This document shows positions 8,208-16,669 of a stretch of DNA of 64,000 bases, in pieces. Under the pieces are notes generated by a model. It made no database searches. It was not told the DNA's origin and was given only the letters and a program-made list of their open reading frames with translations. The stretch covers positions 2,781,549 through 2,845,548 of the forward strand of contig NZ_VMKN01000001.1 of NCBI RefSeq assembly GCF_007483685.1. Reading direction: 5' to 3'. This stretch comes from Litoribacter populi (GTDB lineage Bacteria > Bacteroidota > Bacteroidia > Cytophagales > Cyclobacteriaceae). Positions within the stretch are counted from its first letter, which is position 1, and every line of letters starts with the position of its first letter. The translations under genes and the position numbers were made by a program.

Positions 8208-9374
8208 TTATTTCACAGTTGGGTTTACCCAATCATCAACCTTATCAAAAAGCAATTGGAAAAGGGAGCGTTTGGCTATGACAAATCTCCCATTGAAAGT
8301 CATCCCTTTCTTGACAGTTCCTTCTATACCATTAGATAAGGAAAGGGTCATGTCTTCTAGTTTACAGATAACCCTAAAAGCTACATTACTCTCAGAAATG
8401 GTCATAAGATCATCGGAGACTTCCAAAACCTCCCCTTCCAAGGTCCCCCACTGATTGTAGTTGAAAGCATCGACCTGAAAAATAACCTTCTGCCCTTTTT
8501 CTATCAGTGCTATATCTGCCGGGTTGAGGTAGGTTACCGCAAGCAGTGTAGAATCAGGTGAGATTTCTCCCAATCTTTGATTGCTCCCCATAAAGTCTCC
8601 AACTCTTAAATTCGGTACATTCATTACGGTTCCTGAAACCCCAGCATAAACCTTATACTGTTCAAGCTGTTCTTTCAGCAAGCTCAACTTATTTTGAAGC
8701 CCATTGTATTCGTTTTCGTAGGTGTTTAGGTCATGCTGCCAAGAAGCTATCTGCTTTTTGGCAAACAATCTATACCTACCCTCCACTTGCTGGTATTGCA
8801 TCAGGGCCTCGTCATACTCGGCAAATGGTATGGTTTGGGATTCGTATAAAATTTGAGCCCTGTCAAAATCCCGCTTTTGCTTTTCCCACATTGAGCGATG
8901 GTTTGCATATTCGGTCAAAAATTCAAAATAGGCAGCCTGGTAAAATTTACTTTGGAAAGCAGACAGAGCTATATCAGGGTCAGCATCCCAATCAAAGGAA
9001 ACCAATTGGCGCAGGTCATGAAGAAACCCATCCACCATTCTTTTCCTTTCTTTAACACCTACTATCTCTAAGTCGATCATTTCAGACCGAACTGTAGCAA
9101 CCAGGTCGCCTTTCTGAACATATTTGTTCTCATACACATGCATAGCCGATAATCTGCCACCCATCGGAATGATAATCTCATTCCGGTTAAGAGCGGACTG
9201 AAAAACCCCGGGAGACTGAACAGAAATATCAACTTTGACAATGGGTAACATCAAGAATAAAGTCAAGAGTCCAAAAACTAGAGACAGGTAGATGACTTGT
9301 GACCTTACTGTAATCTTTTGTTGGTAGTACTCAGTGGTACTTTTCACTATAGCAGCAGGAAAAATTTCTTTCAT
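8208..9374 (-). CDS. HlyD-family membrane fusion protein (peptide exporter adaptor)
   Basis: 388 residues. A single membrane helix at about residues 28-48 (VIYLSLVFGLLTLFLMLPIV) is followed by a periplasmic part with a biotinyl-lipoyl-like half motif (GGRLSAMHVYENKYVQKGD), long coiled coils (~110-230) and the second half (YAGVSGTVMNVPNLRVGD). This is the layout of HlyD/LcnD adaptors, which link a PCAT to the outer membrane. It is the first gene of the minus-strand export cluster. No dedicated outer-membrane factor is encoded here, so a TolC-like protein from elsewhere is presumably used. Confidence 0.9.
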   Translation of the reverse strand: MKEIFPAAIVKSTTEYYQQKITVRSQVIYLSLVFGLLTLFLMLPIVKVDISVQSPGVFQSALNRNEIIIPMGGRLSAMHVYENKYVQKGDLVATVRSEMIDLEIVGVKERKRMVDGFLHDLRQLVSFDWDADPDIALSAFQSKFYQAAYFEFLTEYANHRSMWEKQKRDFDRAQILYESQTIPFAEYDEALMQYQQVEGRYRLFAKKQIASWQHDLNTYENEYNGLQNKLSLLKEQLEQYKVYAGVSGTVMNVPNLRVGDFMGSNQRLGEISPDSTLLAVTYLNPADIALIEKGQKVIFQVDAFNYNQWGTLEGEVLEVSDDLMTISESNVAFRVICKLEDMTLSLSNGIEGTVKKGMTFNGRFVIAKRSLFQLLFDKVDDWVNPTVK

Positions 9375-9578
9375 AAAATCTCGTAAAACAACTATTCAAT
9401 TATCTACCTAAAATTTCTTTTTTCCAAACCCACACCCAAAACCAACTTGAAGAATTTCGAGATTCTATTGGCTTTATCAAGCACTAACGTATCTTATCGT
9501 CACCTCCCAGGTTTTTCTATAAAGTAATTTGTAGTTGGAATTTTTTTAAAAAATAGAGTATTTATTCAAGCCGAGATT

Positions 9579-9601
9579 CTTGCCAAATAATATTTGGCAA
9601 G
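9579..9601. repeat. Perfect hairpin abutting palindrome copy 1
   Basis: CTTGCCAAAT and ATTTGGCAAG arms, with only a few bases between them, overlap the flank of the palindrome at 9604. It could be a terminator or an operator; no T-run follows. Confidence 0.6.
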
Positions 9602-9603
9602 AA

Positions 9604-9623
9604 AATACCCTGATCAGGGTATT
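9604..9623. repeat. Dispersed palindrome, copy 1 (perfect)
   Basis: AATACCCTGATCAGGGTATT, a perfect 20-bp palindrome, 230 bases upstream of the HlyD-type gene. Confidence 0.85.
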
Positions 9624-9861
9624 GTTTTAATGAAAATAAATTATTAACCCTTTTGGAACTTGTCCTACTTATGATCTTATTTTAGCCACAGGCAGTGAGC
9701 CGCTCGAATTCGACCCTCTTTTGAAAGATGCCGAGAGTAATGCATTTACAATGAGCCCTAGCAGATTATTGGCTAGCCATTAAATTCCAGTGCTAGAATC
9801 TCTACAGTTACTTAACAAGGCCCTTCCTCCTCCAAGATTAAGAAATTAATTACATTAAAAA

Positions 9862-9881
9862 AATACCAAGATCGGGGTATA
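9862..9881. repeat. Dispersed palindrome, copy 2 (degenerate)
   Basis: AATACCAAGATCGGGGTATA. It is preceded by AAGAAATTAATT, a flank shared with copies 3 and 9. Confidence 0.7.
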
Positions 9882-10098
9882 TTGCAAGGAGATTGGTGAT
9901 AAAGACAAGTTTTTAAATAAATAGTTATAGTTTTCTGGGATTTTTATTTGGGCCTGGAGGATATAGGAGGTGTGGATCTCGGAGAAATAGATTGCCGATG
10001 TAGGGATGTCTTTCTTTTTATCCTTACACCCTCGTTATAAAGCATCTATTTGGTCACAAACTGTATTAATATGGTCAAGACCATAAAGTAGGCCTGAC

Positions 10099-10311
10099 TC
10101 ATTGATGTTCATCCATTGGAAAAACTCTAGTATAAGAATATAATGCTGTCGTGCACGTGTTTTTAATTGGCTGACCGGCTAAGAAACATATCGGCTCATG
10201 ATGTGCTATGCGATTACGGAGGTCATTGACCTTCTTTAAATGATTAAAAACATAACTTGCATTATATTGAATCTGGGGGCTACTGGTAGGCCTAGCTGGA
10301 AAAATAGCCAA
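10099..10311 (-). pseudogene. C-terminal fragment of an Abi-like / HEPN protein
   Basis: A 70-codon frame whose centre reads HLKKVNDLRNRIAHHEPI. The R-x4-H motif (Arg32 to His37) inside L-R-N-R-I-A-H-H-E-P is typical of the C-terminal part of Abi_2-type abortive-infection proteins and HEPN RNases. Full-length members have about 200-300 residues, and no matching N-terminal part is visible upstream (toward higher coordinates). The last ~25 residues look non-native. I take this as the remnant of a toxin or abortive-infection gene. Confidence 0.5.
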
Positions 10312-10586
10312 TAAAGTTTGTCCACCTGCCCTATATTGATGGGGCGAGAAATCAAGTTATTTCATTATATTTACCCTATCTAATTCCCGGTCGTCCCTGA
10401 CGTAAGTCAAACTTCCGGGTTTCGTTTTTTCTCCCCTACTTCACTTCTCCCTCAATTCAATTTTTACTGCTTTAGATAATTGACCAGAGACCACATGGGC
10501 ATCACCAAAAAGTAGACAGGCGCAAAAAGACTTATACCATAGCCTCTAAGCCACCACCAACATTAAGGAATTAATTATAATTAAAA

Positions 10587-10606
10587 AATACCGTGATCGG
10601 GGTATT
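10587..10606. repeat. Dispersed palindrome, copy 3
   Basis: AATACCGTGATCGGGGTATT, preceded by the AAGGAATTAATT flank and followed by ggatgtc repeats; copy 9 has the same arrangement. Confidence 0.8.
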
Positions 10607-10610
10607 TTTA

Positions 10611-10695
10611 GGTGTCCGATGTAGGGGTGTCCGATGACCGATGTCCGATGTCGGGATGTCGGATGCTTGCCCGCCGGGGCGGGTCGGATGTCGGG
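10611..10695. repeat. Dispersed ggatgtc repeat cluster
   Basis: Tandem degenerate units (GTCCGATGTAGGGGT, GATGACCGATGTCC), interrupted by a GC-rich hairpin (CCCGCCGGGGCGGG). Confidence 0.75.
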
Positions 10696-10825
10696 CTATT
10701 TCCTATTTATGTTGCCCGAATGTCTCCAACTTCGCAACCCAACGAAAGCTAACCTGAACTATATTTTTCACACCTAACCCATACGTTTATTTATTTTTTC
10801 TTAATTTCCTGAAAAGCAATGCATC

Positions 10826-11740
10826 ATGTTGACAACTGACTCCAAACCACTGCCTCCTGTTTTCGAAAACGAAATCCTCCCCCTGCTTTTCAAGGAAGCC
10901 TCAACCGTAATTAAAGAAGTTTTTCCCGAATCATTTGAAGGGTCTCCCTATTATCCCATGCTCCTGAGGAAAATAAAAAAATTCCAGGTCCTATTCAGGG
11001 CAAGAAATATAGCACACATCAAATTCCTGAAAAAAACTTACTCTACATCCCTAGCAGAGCTGTTAATTAAGGACCTAACTCTGGGCCAGAAAGGTAAGGA
11101 GATGGAAGATTTTTATCTGGAGGAAATTATGTCAGACATCCTCCCCTCACCATATTTCCTGTTGGTGGAGTCAATTTCCGATATTTTCTTGACTCTTGAG
11201 CTTACTTATAAGCAGCAACCATTAAACTTTGATGGGGTAATTACCATACCCAATAAAATTCATCAGACTGCCTTTCAGCAAAAACTAATTATGAAAAACA
11301 TCGCCAACAAAAACTTAGATTCCTTTTTCCCACTCCCTGATTTTACCCTCGGAACTCAAACCCGAATGAAACTTGAACTGCTTGAGGTTTTGGCCCTACC
11401 CATGGACTCCTGGCGCTTTAACCAGAAGCAATTAGTCTACTATGCTGCAGATATAAAGAAATCCATCAAAAAGATAAATCGACTAAATAAGGCTTTACTC
11501 AAACACTATGACCCTAACCGCGCCATTTCCGGTATAAAAAACGAAAAGGAAACCAAACTACGTAAAAGAATAGAAGAAGAAGTCGAGGAACTCGAAGCAA
11601 CCATTATGTTTTTTAACCTCTCCGTTAAAGAACCCTGCTCTACACTCATGGCATTTAAAAAACATTATGGCAACTGGCCCACAGGCTTCCCCTACAGCCT
11701 GACAGATTTCGGTGTGGACCTGGGAGAATGTGATTGGTAG
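10826..11740 (+). CDS. Hypothetical protein, helical, unknown function
   Basis: 304 residues from an ATG at 10826. It is predicted soluble and mostly helical, with hydrophobic-charged heptads at ~205-265 (KKSIKKINRLNKALLKHYD, then KETKLRKRIEEEVEELEATI), so part of it may be a coiled coil. It starts with a run containing LPPVFENEILPLLFKE. I considered the RteC family, which is similar in length and charge, but the diagnostic end motif of RteC is not present. There are no partners within 500 bases on either side. Confidence 0.6.
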   Translation: MLTTDSKPLPPVFENEILPLLFKEASTVIKEVFPESFEGSPYYPMLLRKIKKFQVLFRARNIAHIKFLKKTYSTSLAELLIKDLTLGQKGKEMEDFYLEEIMSDILPSPYFLLVESISDIFLTLELTYKQQPLNFDGVITIPNKIHQTAFQQKLIMKNIANKNLDSFFPLPDFTLGTQTRMKLELLEVLALPMDSWRFNQKQLVYYAADIKKSIKKINRLNKALLKHYDPNRAISGIKNEKETKLRKRIEEEVEELEATIMFFNLSVKEPCSTLMAFKKHYGNWPTGFPYSLTDFGVDLGECDW

Positions 11741-12068
11741 GATGAATGATGCCTGCCCCCTATATGTCCCTTTACCCTAGTCCCGTTTTGAAATTCTTTC
11801 GGAACAGGCACGGAGCACACACAAGCCGGCTGTACCCCGAATATGATGGACCCCTGAAGCGGACCTGATCGGGAGGAGATCGGGCCTATATAGTCCTTTG
11901 GGTCGGCGGAGGTACGCCTCCTGGGGAAGCTACCGGGGAAGTTAGTGTGGGAGTTACCGGGGAAGTAAAAAGTTCAGTAATGGTCTTGGATGGTGAATCG
12001 AAAATATTCCTAAATTCAACAATGACCTCGAGTAAATCATAAAGACCTATTGCTACATCCTTTAAAAT

Positions 12069-12089
12069 ATGGCAGACAGTGTCTGCCAT
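12069..12089. repeat. Perfect 9-bp-arm hairpin
   Basis: ATGGCAGAC and GTCTGCCAT arms separated by AGT. Function unknown. Confidence 0.6.
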
Positions 12090-12319
12090 TTTGCTCGACA
12101 ATCTCCGCAGGGGAGGTATAGCAAAGCCCCTCCAGTATAGGGGCAACGTTAGGGTAAAGCTGGGGTAACGCTGGGGATAGGTAGACCTTGGGGGAAACCT
12201 CCCTGCTATAAATCAATGTCAGAATCCAAATCCAAAAAACCGCTTCCGTAAGAACGTGTGGCTGATGTAGGCATTACCGATGTAGGAAAGGATTTGGGTA
12301 CCCTGTTTTTTACTCGAAA

Positions 12320-12337
12320 TACTAACAAAAGTTAGTA
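12320..12337. promoter_or_regulatory. Operator-like dyad 1 upstream of the ATPase gene
   Basis: TACTAAC-AAAA-GTTAGTA, 7-bp arms and a 4-base spacer, 75 bases before the ATPase start. It uses the same half site as the second dyad, in the opposite arrangement. Confidence 0.65.
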
Positions 12338-12373
12338 ATCCATATGGGAGTTTGGTTTAATAGTTGTTATTTT

Positions 12374-12390
12374 GTTAGTATAATACTAAC
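12374..12390. promoter_or_regulatory. Operator-like dyad 2 upstream of the ATPase gene
   Basis: GTTAGTA-TAA-TACTAAC, 7-bp arms and a 3-base spacer, 22 bases before the ATPase ATG. With dyad 1 there are four GTTAGTA half sites within 71 bases, which fits cooperative binding by a repressor that would cover the promoter. Confidence 0.65.
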
Positions 12391-12411
12391 TTTTATTTTT
12401 CAAACCTGAAT

Positions 12412-13449
12412 ATGAGCCAGTTCGAATTCATTAAAGATATTGCCCGTTTTGGCCTTGAAAATGACCAAGAAAGGCTTAAGGACTCTCTTCAGGATATGAT
12501 CGAGCATGCGCGAAAAAGCAAAAAAACCAACCTGGCAATTCAGCTGCAATCAATATTAAAAGAAGCAATAAGGCAACACGCATCTGCAGGAGCCTCAAAA
12601 ACCAGCTCCGGAATTCGGTTCGATGCTCCATCCAATAAAGGTTTAGATGATTTGATCCTTGACCAAGTCACATCAGACTATCGCCTAACAGATCTCATCT
12701 GTAATTTACAGATCAAGGAATCCCTGAACCACTTTATTCTTGAGCATAGGAAAAAAGCACTCCTTGAAGCCTTGGATCTTCCTGTTGCCCACAAAATCCT
12801 GTTTTATGGTCCATCTGGGTGCGGCAAAACCCTTGCCTCCTATGTCATTGCTGGAGAGTTGCAAAAAATGCTTATGGTCGTCAATCTCGGAGCAATTGTG
12901 TCATCCAAACTCGGAGAAACAAGTAAAAACCTAGCGAAGATATTCAAAATGGCCGCATCGGGTGATTGTATTTTGTTCTTAGATGAATTTGATTCTCTGG
13001 GAAAAGTGAGAGATTATAGCCAGGATCATGGAGAAATGAAACGGGTTGTAAATACTATCCTTCAATTGTTTGACTATCTACCTCAATCCACAATCGTAAT
13101 TGCTGCAACCAATCAAGTTGGCATGCTAGATGACGCTCTTGTTAGAAGGTTTGATACCCAGGTAGGATTTGAACTCCCACGAGAAACCGAAATAGAAGAA
13201 CTTATCCAATTGACGCTTAAGCGGGGTGTGTTTTCATTAGGATCTAGATCTGGTATCAAAAGAATAATCCAGAAAGCCAAGGGGTTGTCATTCTACAGCA
13301 TCCAAAAAACGCTTATCACCGCCATGAAACGTAGTCTGTATCAACTTAACACGGACTTGGTACCAACTAAAGTAGAAATAGACAAATCGATCTGGGAGAA
13401 ACTGATTGAGGAGGAAAGGTCCGCAATTCTAAATTCCGGTAAAGGTTAA
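12412..13449 (+). CDS. ietA: AAA+ ATPase of an ietAS-like defence pair
   Basis: 345 residues. Residues 1-~100 are helical and charged; the AAA+ module follows with Walker A GPSGCGKT at 133-140, Walker B ILFLDEFD around 187-194, a sensor-1-like segment IVIAATNQ and an arginine-finger region DDALVRRFD. Such single AAA+ proteins next to a subtilisin-like protease are listed in defence catalogues as ietAS (ATPase IetA, protease IetS), an anti-phage system. Here the protease gene is on the opposite strand and the two genes meet tail to tail, sharing the four bases TTAA at 13446-13449. The dyads at 12320 and 12374 suggest tight repression. The AAA+ call is firm; the ietA name is by context and pattern. 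Confidence 0.8.
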   Translation: MSQFEFIKDIARFGLENDQERLKDSLQDMIEHARKSKKTNLAIQLQSILKEAIRQHASAGASKTSSGIRFDAPSNKGLDDLILDQVTSDYRLTDLICNLQIKESLNHFILEHRKKALLEALDLPVAHKILFYGPSGCGKTLASYVIAGELQKMLMVVNLGAIVSSKLGETSKNLAKIFKMAASGDCILFLDEFDSLGKVRDYSQDHGEMKRVVNTILQLFDYLPQSTIVIAATNQVGMLDDALVRRFDTQVGFELPRETEIEELIQLTLKRGVFSLGSRSGIKRIIQKAKGLSFYSIQKTLITAMKRSLYQLNTDLVPTKVEIDKSIWEKLIEEERSAILNSGKG

Positions 13450-15908
13450 ATCCCACCCTCCACGGAAGATCCTGCTTCCAAATCAGCTATTGCCTCTAAG
13501 CCGTTTAGCATTTCGATATCATTATAAAGCGATCCTGTCAATTTGGATTTGTTGTTTTTGGGGATTTCGCGTAGACCTATGACTAAAGAGAAAGAATGGC
13601 CCTGCTCTTTTAAATGTCTTGAGGCCCATTCCGGAATATTGGATTTGCCATAACATCTCATTGCTATGGATACATTGGGATTCTCAGGCTCAAAATGATG
13701 GCTGGAAATGTTAAAACTCATCTTCTGGACATTGGAAAAGATCCGGTCTTCCACTCCAAAGTGATCCTCAGCCCAACTGACACCTGATTTTAATTGGTAG
13801 TTCTTCAAATCTTCCTGGGAAAGAGTAGAAATATCTTTGGGTTTAAAAACACCAAAGGAAATATGAAGTGGCAAATACGCCAAATGGTTATTCGGAATGG
13901 GTAGGAAATTATAAACCAAGGTACCTGTTACCTCTATTTTATTTGAAGTGGTCAAAACCCAATCAGGAAATGAAAGATTAAATGCATAAAACTCATCAAA
14001 ATTGATTTTATCCTCTATCACAAATGAGATGGCATTTTCATTATTAGTCAGAAATCTTAAGGGATTTGGCCTTCCATATCCAGTCAATTTTCGATAAGTT
14101 TTTATTTGTTCTTTCGGGAAGTGAGGCGGTTTTTTCCCTGCGGGAGATTCTGCTGTATTAATCATAATGGCTTTAATGGTAGCCATCCTGAGGTCTGGAT
14201 ATTGACCCACCAGCTGGGCCACCAAAGATGTAATCAAGGGGGTGGCTAGACTAGTACCTGCCATCCTACCATAATACGGAGAAGAGGCATCAAGCGGACT
14301 GGTAATCACTTCCATACCTGCTTGCTGAGAAAGATAATCTCCCCCTTCAAAGACTAAATCAGGTTTGACCAAATGCTTATTGGATTGAGTTTCTTTTAAC
14401 TTTTTCCCATTAATAGGTAAAGCTAAATCCCAATGGAATTTTCGGGTGTAAAACGCCGGATACTCTTTGGCCGGAGAGATACCATCAGTCACATCATCTT
14501 CGAAATTACCCGGAAGAGCTCCAATGGAAAGGATATTCATGGCTTCGGACGGTTCTTGAAGATTAGTAAACTCGCAGGAATGGCCTACGATCTCTGGCTG
14601 AGTTTTATAGAAGAATGAGGGGTAGTGGGTGTTGATTTCTAAGTCTCCCAAAATCACCATTGTGTCCAAATCCTTAAAACTATAATTCCCAACAGAATTA
14701 ATGATCAAAATGTCTAACTCATAGGCAAGCTTATCTAATTCGTACGCGAACTTTCCAATGGATGCATTATAAGTTTTTGATCCAGGAAGATTAAGAGAAA
14801 TGTTAAATATTCGGATACCATAACTGAGATGAAGATCCCTTATATCATTTAACAATGCTACGATATTAAGGTCATCATTCTCCTGATGAATTACTTTCAA
14901 TACAGCAAGCTTTGCCTTTGCCTCGATTTCTTTCATTGAGGCATCAAAAAAATCAGTCCCAAAAGCAATTAATCCTGCGACCGCCGTTCCGTGACCTGCC
15001 TCGTCCCAATGTGCGGCAGTTTCTGTATGATCAATCGAAATTGGTGTAATTAAGCCTTTAAATGGTTCTAGAGAAGCATGAACTCCAGTATCGACTATGC
15101 ACACAATGGGAAGGTCATCACTTACTAATGATTCAAAACCATATGATCTAATGGGAGTAGCCACCGTTCCGGGTTTAACCAATGGAACTCTTGCCGAAGT
15201 AATCAGTCTGATTATATCGAAGTTATCTACCAATAATTGATCAAGTCCTGCAAATCCATTTTTAAGAAAAAGGAGGTTATCTGCCTCATTGATCCCAGAT
15301 ACCTGTACGTTCTCAGTCTTTAAAAATTCTTTTAAATAATCAAACTGTACTTTTGCTTCTGGATTTTCAATTATATCACACAAGCTAACTATGAATCCCT
15401 CTTGACCGGAAAGGACACCCTTCCTTCCGATATCATCCAGCAGGTAAAAGTCACTTATTAGCGCAAGTCTCGAAAAAGACTTTCTTCTGTGATCCTCTCT
15501 TGGCTCAAGCTGGGATATTGCTCTTATCTGTTCATAAAATGAATTAAACAGCTCCTTATCTCCAATCCTAAAAAGCACATTCTTATTAAAATTCGATTTC
15601 TCAATTGATTCAAGCCCATAATTACTAAAAAAATGGTTTTCCAATGCCTTATCAAAGGTACAATGAAAGTCAACCCTAATAAGGTTGATATGATTTGGAA
15701 CTTTCAGGGTCTTTTTTCTCTTCCTCGCTTCCACTGCTTCCACATACTCCTTTAGCTTCCCGGCCAGCCTTTGTTTCTTTTCCTCCGATATCGGTTCTTC
15801 TGGTTCTTTCTTCTTGTCTTCTTTTTCAGGATCCCTTCCCCTGGTTCTTTTAAAGCCAGTGGTTCTCTCCGGTTGCCGAGTATAAATAAGATGTGGAAAT
15901 TTTGTCAT
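13446..15908 (-). CDS. ietS: Subtilisin-like serine protease of an ietAS-like defence pair
   Basis: 820 residues, ATG at 15908. An N-terminal ~240-residue region, Lys/Glu-rich at first, precedes an S8 peptidase domain with the full catalytic triad: Asp273 in IVDTG, His306 in GHGTAVAG and Ser553 in AGTSLATP. A beta-rich C-terminal region (~630-820) follows. There is no signal peptide, so the enzyme should act in the cytoplasm, which is unusual for subtilases but typical of defence-associated ones. It faces the AAA+ ATPase gene, and their stop codons overlap within TTAA. The likely idea is that the ATPase senses a trigger and the protease is the effector; this is inference from the family. Confidence 0.85.
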   Translation of the reverse strand: MTKFPHLIYTRQPERTTGFKRTRGRDPEKEDKKKEPEEPISEEKKQRLAGKLKEYVEAVEARKRKKTLKVPNHINLIRVDFHCTFDKALENHFFSNYGLESIEKSNFNKNVLFRIGDKELFNSFYEQIRAISQLEPREDHRRKSFSRLALISDFYLLDDIGRKGVLSGQEGFIVSLCDIIENPEAKVQFDYLKEFLKTENVQVSGINEADNLLFLKNGFAGLDQLLVDNFDIIRLITSARVPLVKPGTVATPIRSYGFESLVSDDLPIVCIVDTGVHASLEPFKGLITPISIDHTETAAHWDEAGHGTAVAGLIAFGTDFFDASMKEIEAKAKLAVLKVIHQENDDLNIVALLNDIRDLHLSYGIRIFNISLNLPGSKTYNASIGKFAYELDKLAYELDILIINSVGNYSFKDLDTMVILGDLEINTHYPSFFYKTQPEIVGHSCEFTNLQEPSEAMNILSIGALPGNFEDDVTDGISPAKEYPAFYTRKFHWDLALPINGKKLKETQSNKHLVKPDLVFEGGDYLSQQAGMEVITSPLDASSPYYGRMAGTSLATPLITSLVAQLVGQYPDLRMATIKAIMINTAESPAGKKPPHFPKEQIKTYRKLTGYGRPNPLRFLTNNENAISFVIEDKINFDEFYAFNLSFPDWVLTTSNKIEVTGTLVYNFLPIPNNHLAYLPLHISFGVFKPKDISTLSQEDLKNYQLKSGVSWAEDHFGVEDRIFSNVQKMSFNISSHHFEPENPNVSIAMRCYGKSNIPEWASRHLKEQGHSFSLVIGLREIPKNNKSKLTGSLYNDIEMLNGLEAIADLEAGSSVEGGI

Positions 15909-16088
15909 AAGGAGGAAAAATCGAGTTTAGTTATGAAATTTAACTAATTTACTCTTTAAAGCAAACAAAATCTAAAACAGTGAAAATGTGACTGATAAGA
16001 TAATGATGTGCCAGTGACCTAAGACTAGGATTGAAGTAATTTTTATCTAACCTTCCATTAGCATAAATCACCCTTCAAACATCTAGAA

Positions 16089-16106
16089 AATACTGATCAC
16101 GGTATT
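16089..16106. repeat. Dispersed palindrome, copy 4 (2 bases shorter)
   Basis: AATACTGATCACGGTATT, 74 bases upstream of the HNH gene start. Confidence 0.75.
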
Positions 16107-16180
16107 GTTTGGCTAACCGGATCCTTTTAATTTTAGAAAACGGATAAATTCCACAGAACTTTCAATAAAAAGTATTTAAT

Positions 16181-16669
16181 ATGACTCAACAACAGAAGGA
16201 ATTTTTACGACTCTGCATTATCGAACAACAGAAATACGATGAAATCTCCAAAACCCTTGGGGTAGAAAAGTCCACCTTATCCAAGTGGTATGAGGAACTC
16301 AAAGAAGAAAGGTTGAAAATTGCCGCTATACGGACTCTTTGGAAAAGGAAGAAATTTATTATGCCATTTTCTGAATTTTACACCAAGTTCATGTCCAAAG
16401 AAAGAAAATGCTTCTATTGTGAAATTACTGAAAGTGAAATAAACGAGCTGATAGAAAGCGGTAGACTTACCACAAAAAGACTTGCAACAAGAGGAAGGAA
16501 ATTAGAATTGGATAGAAAAGAACCCAATTTAGAGTATGACAATTTTGAGAACCTTGTTTTTGCCTGCTATTGGTGCAACAACGCCAAAACTGACACTTTT
16601 ACTGATGAAGAATTTTTGGAAATAGGCAATAAAATTAAAGAAATCTGGAAAAGAAGACTTGAAAATTGA
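16181..16669 (+). CDS. HNH endonuclease with N-terminal helix-turn-helix
   Basis: 162 residues. Residues 1-45 look like a sigma-factor-like or transposase-like HTH (YDEISKTLGVEKSTLSKWYE). Residues ~75-155 form a zinc-binding HNH nuclease: C77-x2-C80, LELDRKEP around 108-115, then C129-x2-C132 followed by NNAKTD. This C-x2-C, (L)E(L/I)DR, C-x2-C-N-N-x-K layout is a known HNH subtype of accessory regions. The palindrome copy 4 lies just upstream. The stop codon overlaps the next gene's TTG start (TTGA), suggesting co-transcription. It could be a restriction or homing-type nuclease. Confidence 0.8.
   Translation: MTQQQKEFLRLCIIEQQKYDEISKTLGVEKSTLSKWYEELKEERLKIAAIRTLWKRKKFIMPFSEFYTKFMSKERKCFYCEITESEINELIESGRLTTKRLATRGRKLELDRKEPNLEYDNFENLVFACYWCNNAKTDTFTDEEFLEIGNKIKEIWKRRLEN

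Larger units (their letters stand above)
9375..10098. other. Gene-free stretch with palindromes
   Basis: Upstream region of the export cluster and beyond. It contains a 23-bp hairpin (9579-9601), two copies of the dispersed palindrome (9604-9623 and 9862-9881) and a fragment of the ggatgtc repeat (about 9996-10012). A short plus-strand run near 9690-9783 reads like the end of a lost gene but is too short to assign. Confidence 0.6.
10312..10825. other. Gene-free stretch with palindrome and ggatgtc repeats
   Basis: About 510 bases with palindrome copy 3 (10587-10606) directly followed by a ggatgtc repeat cluster (10611-10695). Nothing coding was seen. Confidence 0.6.
11741..12411. other. Intergenic region with GC-rich repeat and operator-like dyads
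   Basis: 670 bases. The middle (11900-12180) is a repetitive GC-rich segment with repeated GGGGAAG(T/C)TA units and a strong 21-bp hairpin at 12069-12089. The end carries two GTTAGTA dyads upstream of the ATPase gene. An 86-codon minus-strand frame at 11886-12146 is a low-complexity artefact in my view. Confidence 0.55.

Noticed and set aside
9690-9740. Possible tRNA (T-arm-like GGTCGAATTCGA on the minus strand)
   Set aside because: No acceptor stem, D-arm or anticodon stem could be built around it.
10826-11740. RteC-family regulator
   Set aside because: Similar in length and charge, but the typical C-terminal RteC motif is missing and no conjugative-transposon genes are near.
11886-12146. 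86-codon minus-strand frame with repeated TSPV text
   Set aside because: The TSPV text comes from repeated GGGGAAGTTA units; it spans a 21-bp hairpin and has no believable fold or start.
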